This document shows, piece by piece, positions 23,633-31,239 of a stretch of DNA of 37,276 nt (position 1 is its first letter; each line of letters opens with the position of its first letter). The position numbers and the translations under genes were made by a program. The notes beneath the pieces are model-generated. The model saw nothing but the letters and a program-made list of their open reading frames with translations. It was not told the origin of the DNA and did no database searches. The DNA is taken from the NCBI GenBank assembly GCA_002307145.1, contig DBTR01000008.1, positions 1-37,276 on the forward strand, written 5' to 3'. The stretch comes from Rhodospirillum sp. UBA1311. GTDB lineage: Bacteria > Pseudomonadota > Alphaproteobacteria > Rhodospirillales > Rhodospirillaceae.

Positions 23633-25045
23633 ATGACCGACGCCGACCCCATCGCAGTTCGCCAGCGGCACCCCGGCGCGGCGCGGCGGATCGCCGAGTT
23701 CGCGGCGCGCCTGGACTACGACGCTCTGCCCGACGCGGTGGTCGAACGCGCCAAGCTCTCGATTCTCGACGCGCTGGGCGTCGGCCTCGCCTCCAACGCC
23801 TATCCCTTCGCCGACGCGGCGTTCATGGGGGCGCTGGCGCTGGGTGGCGTCGGCAGCGCCTCGGTGATCGGCCGCCCCGAGCAATTGCCGCTGCGCGACG
23901 CGGCGCTGATCAACGGGATTTTGATCCACGGCCTCGACTTCGACGACACCCATCTCGCCAGCATCATCCACGCCACCGCCGCGTCCCTGCCCGCGGTATT
24001 GTCGTTCGGCGAATCCCTCGACAGTAGCGGACGCGACGGCCTGGTCGCCTATGCGCTGGGGGCGGAGACCGCGATCCGCATCGGCCTCGCGGTCAAGGGC
24101 GGCTTTCACCACGTCGGCTTCCACGCCACCGGAGTGGTCGCGCACTTCGCCTCGGCGCTGGCGGCGGGCAAGCTCCTCGGCCTCGACGCCGACCGCCTCA
24201 CCGCCGCGCAGGGAATCGCCGCCAGCACCGCTTCGGGGGTACAGGTGTTCCTGGAGGACGGCGCCTGGACCAAGCGCTTCCACCCCGGCTGGGCGGCGGT
24301 CGCGGGAATCACCGCCGCACGCCTCGCCGACAACGACTTCAAGGGCCCCGAGCGCCCCTACGAGGGCAAGTTCGGCCTGCTCGAAACCCACCTCCAGGCG
24401 GCGGCGAACGACGCCGACTTCGACGCGCTCACCCGCAACCTCGGCGGAACTTGGGAAATCGTCGACACCGCGATCAAGCCCTATCCGGTCTGCCATTTCA
24501 TCCACGGCTGCGCCGACGCGGCGATCGCGCTGCATCTCCAGATCGCGGGCGAGGAGATCGTGTCGGTCGAGGCCTACCTGCCCGAGCCGACGCTCCACAT
24601 CGTCGCCGAGCCCGCCGCTGCGAAGGAAGCCGCCGGCACCGACTACGAGGCGAAGTTCAGCGCCCAGTTCGTCGTCGCCACCTGCCTGTTGAAGGGCCGC
24701 TTCGGCCTGCCCGAGCTCGCCGACGCGGCAATCACCGACGAACGGGTGCAGGCGCTGGCGAAGCGGGTGCGCTGCGCCGCCGATCCCGAAACCGCCTTTC
24801 CCGCGTATTTCTCGGGCGGGGTGCGGGTCAAGCTCGCGAGCGGCCGGACCCTCTGGCGGCACGTGCGGGTGAACTCGGGCGCGCCGCCGAACGCCCTCGA
24901 TCGCGACGCGGTGAGCGCCAAGTTCCTCGCCTCGGCGACGATGATCCTGCCCGAATCCCAGGCGCTACGCCTGCGGGAGTGCGTTCTCGACCTCGAAAAC
25001 CGCCCGATCCGCGAGCTTGCCGCGATGCTGCGCAAACTCGCCTAG
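23633..25045 (+). CDS. MmgE/PrpD family protein (paralogue 2)
   Basis: A 470-residue MmgE/PrpD protein. The active-site segment is HGLDFDDTHLASIIHATAASL (D102, D104, D105, H107, H113), which fits the common D-DD-H pattern; a later FHHVGFHATGVVAHFASAL segment supplies the second conserved histidine region. This set is compatible with dehydratase or decarboxylase chemistry of the cis-aconitate type. ATG 23633 follows AGGGGA. It starts a two-gene plus-strand operon with the lyase 28 bp downstream, so the likely role is to make the hydroxylated acid that the lyase cleaves. It is divergent from the flavoprotein operon, with GntR site 2 between them. Confidence 0.9.
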   Translation: MTDADPIAVRQRHPGAARRIAEFAARLDYDALPDAVVERAKLSILDALGVGLASNAYPFADAAFMGALALGGVGSASVIGRPEQLPLRDAALINGILIHGLDFDDTHLASIIHATAASLPAVLSFGESLDSSGRDGLVAYALGAETAIRIGLAVKGGFHHVGFHATGVVAHFASALAAGKLLGLDADRLTAAQGIAASTASGVQVFLEDGAWTKRFHPGWAAVAGITAARLADNDFKGPERPYEGKFGLLETHLQAAANDADFDALTRNLGGTWEIVDTAIKPYPVCHFIHGCADAAIALHLQIAGEEIVSVEAYLPEPTLHIVAEPAAAKEAAGTDYEAKFSAQFVVATCLLKGRFGLPELADAAITDERVQALAKRVRCAADPETAFPAYFSGGVRVKLASGRTLWRHVRVNSGAPPNALDRDAVSAKFLASATMILPESQALRLRECVLDLENRPIRELAAMLRKLA

Positions 25046-25073
25046 GGCCAACCGCGAAGAAACGGAAACCGCC

Positions 25074-26012
25074 ATGGACCAGACCTCGAAGCCCGCCGAT
25101 TCCCTCGCCGCCCGCCGCGTCCGCTTCAAGCAGGCGGTGCTGGAACGGCGGGCGCTGCTCCTCCCCGGCGTGGCCAACGCGCTCGGCGCGCGGATCGTCG
25201 AGGATCTGGGCTTCGAGGCGGTCTACCTCACCGGCGCAGGCCTCGCGAACACCGAGTTCGGCGTCCCCGACCTCGGTCTGGTGACGATGAGCGAATTCGC
25301 CGAGGCGACGCTCCGGATCAGCGACGCCTGCACCCTGCCGCTGGTCGTCGACATCGACACCGGCTTCGGTAACGCGCTGAACGTCACCCGCACGATCCGC
25401 TCGATCGAGCGCGCGGGCGCGGCGGCGGTGCAGATCGAGGACCAGGTGTTCCCGAAGAAGTGCGGCCACTTCGCCGGCAAGGGAGTGATCCCGGTGGCGG
25501 AGATGGTGGCGAAGCTCAAGGCGGCGGTCGACAGCCGCACCGACGCTAATCTCCTGATCATCGCCCGTACCGACGCCCGTGCGGTGGAGGGCCTCGACGC
25601 CGCCCTCGACCGTGCGCATGCGATGCGCGAAGCGGGCGCCGATATCCTGTTCGTCGAGGCTCCCATCGACCGTGCCGAGATCGAAGCGATCGGCCGCCTG
25701 CCCGCGCCGCTGCTCGCCAACATCGTGTTCGGCGGCAAGACCCCGATGCTCGGCCGCGACGAGTTGGCGGGGCTCGGCTATTCCCTGGTGCTCTACGCCA
25801 ACGCCGCGCTGCAGGCGACGATCCGCGCGGTGAGTTCGGTGCTCGGCCACCTGCGCGACCACGGCGACCTCGCCGCAATCGAGGATCAGTTGGCGGGCTT
25901 CGAGGAACGTCAGCGGATGGTCGGCAAGGCGCGCTGGGACGCCATCGAGCAGGCCTACGCAGTGAAGCCGTCAGAGGAGATTCAACATGCCCAGGACCGC
26001 CGCGATCCCTAG
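25074..26012 (+). CDS. Isocitrate lyase/PEP mutase superfamily lyase (2,3-dimethylmalate or methylisocitrate lyase-like)
   Basis: A 312-residue TIM-barrel enzyme. Visible landmarks are YLTGAGLANTEFGVPDLG (51-68), metal site DIDTGFG (D93, D95), QIEDQVFPKKCGH with E122, D123 and the catalytic-loop cysteine C130, and ARTDARAVEG (R165, D167). A cysteine in KKCGH distinguishes C-C lyases from true PEP mutases. The PKKCGH form resembles 2,3-dimethylmalate lyase of nicotinate fermenters as much as PrpB (usually KRCGH). The product set would be pyruvate plus a second acid. ATG 25074 is natural although its Shine-Dalgarno sequence is weak. The last 42 bp overlap the converging ChrA gene antisense. The substrate is not certain. 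Confidence 0.88.
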   Translation: MDQTSKPADSLAARRVRFKQAVLERRALLLPGVANALGARIVEDLGFEAVYLTGAGLANTEFGVPDLGLVTMSEFAEATLRISDACTLPLVVDIDTGFGNALNVTRTIRSIERAGAAAVQIEDQVFPKKCGHFAGKGVIPVAEMVAKLKAAVDSRTDANLLIIARTDARAVEGLDAALDRAHAMREAGADILFVEAPIDRAEIEAIGRLPAPLLANIVFGGKTPMLGRDELAGLGYSLVLYANAALQATIRAVSSVLGHLRDHGDLAAIEDQLAGFEERQRMVGKARWDAIEQAYAVKPSEEIQHAQDRRDP

Positions 26013-26498
26013 AAGCGCGAGCGGGTTGAGGCGGGTCCACAGCACTCCGGCGGCAGTGAGCGCGGTGACCACATAGCCGCCCCAGCGCGGCCCCGCCGCC
26101 GCGATCGAGAGCAGGCCCGCGCTCGCCACGATCAGGCCCAGGGTAACCGGCAGCAGGCCGCGTTCGAACACCTTGTACCAGGGCAGGTGGTTCCACCGCG
26201 TCGTCAGGCGCGAGGCGGTGAAGACGATGACGAACGCCGGGATGCAGATCGCCCCCGCCGCCACCAGCGCGCCCGAAATCCCCGCCACCTGCCAGCCGAG
26301 CAACGCCACGACGATGAGGTTGGGACCGGGCGCGGCCTGGGCGAGGGCGAAGAGGTTGGCGAAGGTCTCGCTCGACATCCAGCCGTAGACGTCGACGGCG
26401 ACGCGGTGCATCTCGGGCAGCGCCGAGAAGCCGCCGCCGATGGTCATCAGCGAGATCAGCCCGAAGTTCCAGGCGAGGGTCCAGAGAATCCCCTTCAT
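25971..26498 (-). CDS. ChrA-type transporter, second half (CHR domain)
   Basis: A 175-residue membrane protein with about five or six hydrophobic segments and the CHR-domain motifs SLMTIGGGFSALPEM, FANLFALAQAAPGPNLIVVALLGWQ and GLLPVTLGL. The motif AAPGPN corresponds to the second CHR half of full-length chromate transporters. ATG 26498 overlaps the stop of the first half as ATGA, so the two short CHR proteins are made together and probably assemble as a heterodimer. The family was named for chromate efflux, but co-transcription with a PrpF gene suggests an organic anion. Its 3' end overlaps the converging lyase gene by 42 bp. Confidence 0.9.
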   Translation of the reverse strand: MKGILWTLAWNFGLISLMTIGGGFSALPEMHRVAVDVYGWMSSETFANLFALAQAAPGPNLIVVALLGWQVAGISGALVAAGAICIPAFVIVFTASRLTTRWNHLPWYKVFERGLLPVTLGLIVASAGLLSIAAAGPRWGGYVVTALTAAGVLWTRLNPLALLGIAAVLGMLNLL

Positions 26499-27079
26499 CG
26501 CCGCACCGCCCGCGCAATCAGGATGCTCGCCGGAATCCCCGCCAGCAGCACCCAGGCGAGCGGCAACTTGAGGACCAGGATCGCCACGATCACCGCGGCC
26601 GCCACCCCCATCACGCGCGGATTGCGGCGTTGCGGCCAGCCGATCTTGAGCCCCATGGCGAGGATCAACCCGGCAGCGGCGGAGGACACGCCGTGGAACG
26701 CCTGCTCCACCGCCTCGATCCGGCCGTAGGACTGGTAGGCGGTGGCGAGCGCGAGGACGATCGCGATCGGCATCGCCATCAAGCCGACGAACGCCACCAC
26801 CGCGCCCGCCAACCCGGCAAAGCGCGAACCGACGCAGATCGCCATGTTCATCGCGTTGCCGCCGGGGAGGAACTGGCAGAGCGAGAGCATGTTGGCGAAC
26901 TCCTCCTCGTTCAGCCAACGTCGCTTTTCCACCAGCATCCGGTAAGTCCAGGGCATCACCCCGCCGAAGCCGCAGAGGCCGACCCCGCCGAAGGCGAGGA
27001 ACAATTCCCAGCAGCCGATCTTCAGCTCCGGCGCGAGGGCCCCACCTTCATCCTCACTCGGCAACGGCGACGCGGTCAT
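26495..27079 (-). CDS. ChrA-type transporter, first half (CHR domain)
   Basis: A 194-residue membrane protein with N-terminal CHR-domain motifs: ELFLAFGGVGLCGFGGVMPW, RRWLNEEEFANMLSLCQFLP and PGGNAMNMAICVG, followed by several hydrophobic segments. The first-half variant has PGGN where the partner has PGPN. The about 20 leading residues are polar and cytosolic. ATG 27079 lies 26 bp inside the end of the upstream PrpF gene, so translation is coupled. It transports some anion across the inner membrane with its partner; chromate or an organic polyanion are both possible, and the context favours the latter. Confidence 0.9.
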   Translation of the reverse strand: MTASPLPSEDEGGALAPELKIGCWELFLAFGGVGLCGFGGVMPWTYRMLVEKRRWLNEEEFANMLSLCQFLPGGNAMNMAICVGSRFAGLAGAVVAFVGLMAMPIAIVLALATAYQSYGRIEAVEQAFHGVSSAAAGLILAMGLKIGWPQRRNPRVMGVAAAVIVAILVLKLPLAWVLLAGIPASILIARAVRR

Positions 27080-28244
27080 CGGCGGCCCCCTGATGGGAGG
27101 CGGAGACCGGACGGAAGCAGACCACGCCCTCGAACAGCCGCCGCGCGGTGCGGTAGACCGCGCCGTATTCGGCGGTAGCCGGGCCGTCCGCCGCAAGGAT
27201 CACCTTGGCGTCGACCACCACCACGCCCGAGGGCTGGGCGATCCGGATCGGCCGTTCGCTCGCGGTGGCGAGGCGCGCGGGCAGCGATCCCGGCACCCGC
27301 ACCGCCACGCCGAGGCAGACCGCGCCGGTGATCGGCACCGCGCGGTGCGGCTGGCCGACCGAGATCATCCGCACGCCGATATCGTAGTCGGCCGCCTTGA
27401 GGCTGCCGGAGAGCGTCGGCGCATCGATCGGGGCGGCGATCATCGCGACCTTGGGCACGCTCGGGATCGTCGCCGCCTGCGCCGGGCTGGACGAAAGCCC
27501 CATCGCGACCGAAGCGGCGCAGCGGATCGCCTCCATCCGGCTCAGGAATTCCGCGTCGGCTTCGAGGTCTTGCGGGAGTTCGTCGCCGCGCTTGCCGAGG
27601 GCTGCGGCGGGAACGAAGACGCAAGGATTGGCCGCGTCGACCATCGACGCCTCGACCGCGCCGAGACCCTGCACGTCGAGAAGATCGAGGGGCTTGCCGG
27701 TGGGCAACAGGCGGCCGGTCTTGGAGCCGCCGGGATCGCGAAATTCGAGCTTGATCGGCGCCCCGGTGCCGGAGACGCCGTCGATCGCGAGGTCGCCCGC
27801 GACCTCGGCGACGCCGTCGGTCATCGTGAACCGCGCGTGGATCACCTTGTTGGTGTTGGTGTTGTGCACCCGCACCATCACCTCGCCGTTCGCGGGCACG
27901 TCGACCAGGCCTTCGTCGGCGGCGAACGGCCCCATGGCGGAAGACATGTTGCCGCAGTTGCCGCTGTAGTCGACGCTGGCCGAGCGCACCGAAACCTGGG
28001 CGAAGGTATAGTCGAGGTCGGCATCGGGCCGCGAGGACGGGCCGACGACGCAGATTTTCGAGAGCGACGAGATCCCGCCGCCCATGCCGTCGAGCTGCCG
28101 TCCGCTCGGATCGGGCGAGCCCATCACGGCGAGGAAGATCGCATCCCAGTCCTTGGGGTCGACGGGGAGGTCGCGGCGCTTGAACACCACCGCCTTCGAC
28201 GTGCCACCGCGCATGAAGGTGGCCGGAATCCGCATCAAAGCCAT
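27054..28244 (-). CDS. PrpF family isomerase (paralogue 1)
   Basis: A 396-residue protein of the PrpF/DUF453 group with the diaminopimelate-epimerase-like double fold. It opens RIPATFMRGGTSKAVVFKRRDL, the family hallmark. Likely catalytic positions are K63 in SLSKICVV and C97 in SGNCGNMSSAMGPFA. Known members move double bonds in unsaturated polycarboxylates: methylaconitate (PrpF), 3-methylitaconate, 4-oxalomesaconate, aconitate. ATG 28244 is preceded by AAGGA. It leads an operon with both ChrA halves. A strong minus-strand promoter overlapping a GntR site lies at 28402-28430. The substrate is unresolved. Confidence 0.9.
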   Translation of the reverse strand: MALMRIPATFMRGGTSKAVVFKRRDLPVDPKDWDAIFLAVMGSPDPSGRQLDGMGGGISSLSKICVVGPSSRPDADLDYTFAQVSVRSASVDYSGNCGNMSSAMGPFAADEGLVDVPANGEVMVRVHNTNTNKVIHARFTMTDGVAEVAGDLAIDGVSGTGAPIKLEFRDPGGSKTGRLLPTGKPLDLLDVQGLGAVEASMVDAANPCVFVPAAALGKRGDELPQDLEADAEFLSRMEAIRCAASVAMGLSSSPAQAATIPSVPKVAMIAAPIDAPTLSGSLKAADYDIGVRMISVGQPHRAVPITGAVCLGVAVRVPGSLPARLATASERPIRIAQPSGVVVVDAKVILAADGPATAEYGAVYRTARRLFEGVVCFRPVSASHQGAADDRVAVAE

Positions 28245-28401
28245 CTGCCGTTTCCTTTTTCCTTCGGCCGCGCCGCCGCGCGCGGGGGCGGCGGCATAAA
28301 GGTTGGACGGAAGCGGCCGTTACGTCGGAACACCCGGGGGGAACGTTGGGTATATTTACCCACGCCCGGCTTGGGGCAAGCCCCCGCATGCGCCGAATTT
28401 T

Positions 28402-28430
28402 TCTATACGATCCCGCCCCCGTATTGTCAA
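28402..28430 (-). promoter_or_regulatory. Promoter of the prpF1-chrA operon
   Basis: On the minus strand TTGACA (28430-28425), 17 bp, then TATAGA (28407-28402). The -35 is inside GntR site 3. This is the best sigma-70-type match in the window; it leaves a leader of about 155 bases. Confidence 0.6.
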
Positions 28431-28434
28431 CAGT
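28423..28434. promoter_or_regulatory. GntR operator candidate, site 3
   Basis: ATTGTCAACAGT shares 10 of 12 positions with site 2 (ACTGTCAACAGT shifted at the first two bases only). It overlaps the -35 of the minus-strand promoter. Confidence 0.65.
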
Positions 28435-28452
28435 CGGCAAATTTGCGGAAGC

Positions 28453-28462
28453 CGTTGACAGC
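28453..28462. promoter_or_regulatory. GntR operator candidate, site 4 (imperfect)
   Basis: Read on the minus strand it is GCTGTCAACG, matching TGTCAACA at 7 of 8 core positions, in the opposite orientation to its neighbours. It overlaps the plus-strand -35. Confidence 0.4.
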
Positions 28463-28483
28463 ATCGACAACTTTACCTATTGT
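28455..28483 (+). promoter_or_regulatory. Promoter of the prpF2-mmgE operon
   Basis: TTGACA (28455-28460), 17 bp, TATTGT (28478-28483). The -35 is overlapped by GntR site 4 and the -10 by site 5, so occupancy should shut it off. Transcription would start roughly 25 bp before the GTG at 28517. Confidence 0.55.
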
Positions 28484-28490
28484 CAACAGT
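28479..28490. promoter_or_regulatory. GntR operator candidate, site 5
   Basis: ATTGTCAACAGT is identical to site 3 over all 12 bases. It covers the -10 of the plus-strand promoter. Confidence 0.65.
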
Positions 28491-28516
28491 AGAAGATTTC
28501 TAGGGAGGACGGAGCG

Positions 28517-29677
28517 GTGACGCGGAAAATTCCCTGCACGATCATGCGCGGCGGCACGAGCAAGGCGGTGTTCCTGCGCGAGGCGGATCTTCCCCACGGC
28601 GCGCAGGAACGCGAAGAAACCATCCTCGCGATCTTCGGCTCCCCCGACCGCCGCCAGATCGACGGCCTCGGCGGCGCCGACCCGCTCACCAGCAAGCTCG
28701 CGATCATCGGCCCGCCGCCCGCGGGGAGCGACGCGCACCTCAGCTACACCTTCGGACAGGTGGAGATCGACCGCCCGGAAATCGACTGGTTGAGCCTCTG
28801 CGGCAACATCAGTTCGGCGGTCGGCCTCTATGCGGTGCAGGAAGGCCTGGTCGCCTCCACCCAGCCGATCACCCGGATCGAAGCGTTCAACACCAACCTC
28901 GGCCGCAAGCTCGCGATCGAAGTGCCGACCGAGAACGGTGAGGCGGTGGAGGCGGGCGACTATACCGTTCCGGGCGTGCCCGGCAGCGGCGCGCGGATCT
29001 TCGTCGACTTCCGCGACACCGCGGGCGGCGCGACCGGCCATCTCCTCCCCACCGGCAATCCGATCGACCGCATCGACGTCCCGGGCCTCGGCGAACTCGA
29101 AGTCTCGCTCGTCGACATCGGCAACGCACATGTGTTCGTTCGCGCCGCCGATCTCGGCATGACCGGAACCGAGACCGCCGCCGAGATCGACGCCGACAAG
29201 CCCTTGCTCGCCCTCCTGGAAACCATTCGCGGCATCGCGGCGGAAAAGATGGGGATGATCCCGGACGCGGCGCGCTCGCGCGAGACGAGCCCGGCGACGC
29301 CGATCATCGGCATGGTCTCGGCCCCCGCCGACGCCCCGAACGGCCTGGTCGGCGGCACCATCCCGGGCGACGCCGTCGACGTGGTCTCGCGCCTGCTGTT
29401 CATGCAGCAGACCCACAAGACCTACGCGGGCACCAGCACGGTCTGCACCGGCATCGCCGCGCGCATCCCCGGCACCCTCGTCCATGAAATCGCCCGACCC
29501 GAAACCCGCGACGCGCTGGAAGTGCGGATCGGCCACCCTGCCGGGGTGATCGTCACCGAGAGCGAGGTCTCGCTCGACGGCAACACCTACGTCGTCCACC
29601 GCGCCACCCTCGGCCGCACCGCGCGGCGGATCATGGACGGCACGGTGTTCGTCCGCGCTCCGGCGCGCGTGGCCTGA
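28517..29677 (+). CDS. PrpF family isomerase (paralogue 2)
   Basis: A 386-residue PrpF/DUF453 protein, divergently transcribed from paralogue 1 and clearly not a recent copy. It begins KIPCTIMRGGTSKAVFLREADL. The likely catalytic lysine is K60 (LTSKLAII) and the cysteine is C95 in SLCGNISSAVG. It should isomerise the C=C bond of an unsaturated di- or tricarboxylate in the cytoplasm, such as an aconitate, methylitaconate or 4-oxalomesaconate type. The start is GTG at 28517, behind a GGAGG site. Paralogue 3 of MmgE/PrpD follows 13 bp downstream, which points to isomerisation then hydration as consecutive steps. Confidence 0.9.
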   Translation: MTRKIPCTIMRGGTSKAVFLREADLPHGAQEREETILAIFGSPDRRQIDGLGGADPLTSKLAIIGPPPAGSDAHLSYTFGQVEIDRPEIDWLSLCGNISSAVGLYAVQEGLVASTQPITRIEAFNTNLGRKLAIEVPTENGEAVEAGDYTVPGVPGSGARIFVDFRDTAGGATGHLLPTGNPIDRIDVPGLGELEVSLVDIGNAHVFVRAADLGMTGTETAAEIDADKPLLALLETIRGIAAEKMGMIPDAARSRETSPATPIIGMVSAPADAPNGLVGGTIPGDAVDVVSRLLFMQQTHKTYAGTSTVCTGIAARIPGTLVHEIARPETRDALEVRIGHPAGVIVTESEVSLDGNTYVVHRATLGRTARRIMDGTVFVRAPARVA

Positions 29678-29690
29678 ACGGAGCGCCCGC

Positions 29691-31049
29691 ATGACCATCG
29701 CCGAACGCCTTGCCCAGCACTTTTCCGGCCTCGCCTTCGGCAAGATCCCGGCGGTGCAGATCACCGACGCCAAGCGCCTGGTGCAGGACTATCTCGGCGT
29801 CGCGCTCGGCGGCAGCCGCACCGAAAGCGCCCGGATCGCCGCCGAATTCACGATCCTCACCGGCGGCAGGGCGGAGGCCCGGCTGATCGGCAACGGCGCG
29901 AAGGTCCCGGCGGTGCATGCGGCATTCGCCAACGCCATCGCCTCCCACAGCATCGAACTCGACGACGTCGATGTGCTCGCGCTGTTCCACTTCAGCCCGC
30001 CGGTGGTCTCGGCCGCCCTCGCGGTCGCCGAGCGCCAGGGCTCGACCGGCGCCGAGTTCCTCGCGGCGGTGGTGGGCGGCTGCGAAATGCTCGCCCGCGC
30101 CAGCGCCGCCACCAACATCTCGCTGCGCGATCGCGGCTTCCACACCACGCCGGTGTGCGGCGGCTTCGGCGCGGCGGTGGCGGCGGGCATGCTGCTCAAG
30201 CTCTCCGAAGCCGAGATGGTTTCCGCCCTCGGCCTCGCCGGAGCGCAGGCCTCGGGGCTGATGGAAATGTATGGCCCGTCGATGCAGAAGCGCTTCAACC
30301 CCGGCCCGGCGGCGCGCGCGGGCGTGACCGCCGCGGTGATGGCGAGCCTCGGCTACACCGGCGCGGCGACGATCTTCGAGGGTGAGCGCGGCTTCTGCCG
30401 GGCGTTCTCCGATAAAGCCGACCTCGACGCCCTGACCCGTGGCCTCGGCGCCGAGTTCCCGATCTTCATCGAGTTCAAGCCCTACTCCTGCGCCCGGCCG
30501 ATCCACAACGCGATCGACTGCGCGCTGAAGATCCGTCGGCAGCTTTCCGGACCGGTCTCGACGATCGCGCGGATGACGATGCGCCGCCATCCCGACTGGG
30601 CGCACTACCACCTCAACCCCGCGCCCCGCACCTATCACGAGGCCCAGGTGAGCCTGCCCTATTCGGTCGCGGTGGCGCTGATCGAAGGCGCGGCCCTGCC
30701 CGCCCAATACCAGGATGCGAAGCTCGACGACCCCGAGATCCGGCGCCTCAGCCACCTGATCCAGGTGGTGCCCGACGCCACCCTGCCGCGCGGCGTCTCC
30801 TGCCATCTCAGCGTCGAGACCGAGGCCGGCGAGGCGCTCGCCGCCCAGGTCGACCATCCGAAGGGCTCGATCGCGGTGCCGATGAGCGCGACGGAAGCGG
30901 CGGCGAAGTTCCACGCCCTCGCCGACCCGGTAATCGGCGGCGACGCCGCCGACGCATTGGTCGCCCGCGTCGCGTCCCTCGAAACCTTTCCGGCGATCGC
31001 CGGACTGGTCGAGATGCCCCGCCAGGGGAGCGCGCGCGAAAGCGCCTGA
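29691..31049 (+). CDS. MmgE/PrpD family protein (paralogue 3)
   Basis: A 452-residue MmgE/PrpD protein. Its active-site segment is unusual: SHSIELDDVDVLALFHFSPPV (D91, D92, D94, H100), lacking the histidine that normally follows DD within two or three residues. The second region, DRGFHTTPVCGGFGAAVAAG, and MYGPSMQKRFNPGPAARAG are well kept, so the gene is intact. GGAG precedes ATG 29691. It forms an operon with PrpF paralogue 2. A different substrate or reaction from the other three paralogues is likely. A 190-bp gap with inverted repeats separates it from the TRAP genes. Confidence 0.88.
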   Translation: MTIAERLAQHFSGLAFGKIPAVQITDAKRLVQDYLGVALGGSRTESARIAAEFTILTGGRAEARLIGNGAKVPAVHAAFANAIASHSIELDDVDVLALFHFSPPVVSAALAVAERQGSTGAEFLAAVVGGCEMLARASAATNISLRDRGFHTTPVCGGFGAAVAAGMLLKLSEAEMVSALGLAGAQASGLMEMYGPSMQKRFNPGPAARAGVTAAVMASLGYTGAATIFEGERGFCRAFSDKADLDALTRGLGAEFPIFIEFKPYSCARPIHNAIDCALKIRRQLSGPVSTIARMTMRRHPDWAHYHLNPAPRTYHEAQVSLPYSVAVALIEGAALPAQYQDAKLDDPEIRRLSHLIQVVPDATLPRGVSCHLSVETEAGEALAAQVDHPKGSIAVPMSATEAAAKFHALADPVIGGDAADALVARVASLETFPAIAGLVEMPRQGSARESA

Positions 31050-31057
31050 ACGCCCGA

Positions 31058-31125
31058 ATTTCCTTGAGCGGTCCGCAACACGGTTTCGACTTCACGTGTT
31101 GCAAATAAGACCCATCTCAAGAAAT
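31058..31125. promoter_or_regulatory. Nested inverted repeats ahead of the TRAP operon
   Basis: Inner arms GCAACACG (31075-31082) and CGTGTTGC (31095-31102) pair perfectly across 12 nt. Outer arms ATTTCCTTGAG (31058-31068) and CTCAAGAAAT (31116-31125) pair with one bulged base. The segment may end the upstream operon, act as a paired operator, or form a leader structure. No T-tract follows on the plus strand. Confidence 0.45.
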
Positions 31126-31239
31126 CGGAGCGATCTGCAAGACGGTACCGCACGGGGGCCAACCCTCGGCGCAAGGTTGTGGTTTCAACGATCCTCGGGG
31201 CGCCGGGCGCCGAGGCCATAACAACCGACGGGAGGTATC

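Noticed and set aside
25971..27079. Chromate resistance as the role of the ChrA pair
   Set aside because: Not excluded, but there is no chrB-type regulator or other metal-resistance gene nearby and the pair is coupled to a PrpF gene, so I did not label it a chromate resistance locus.
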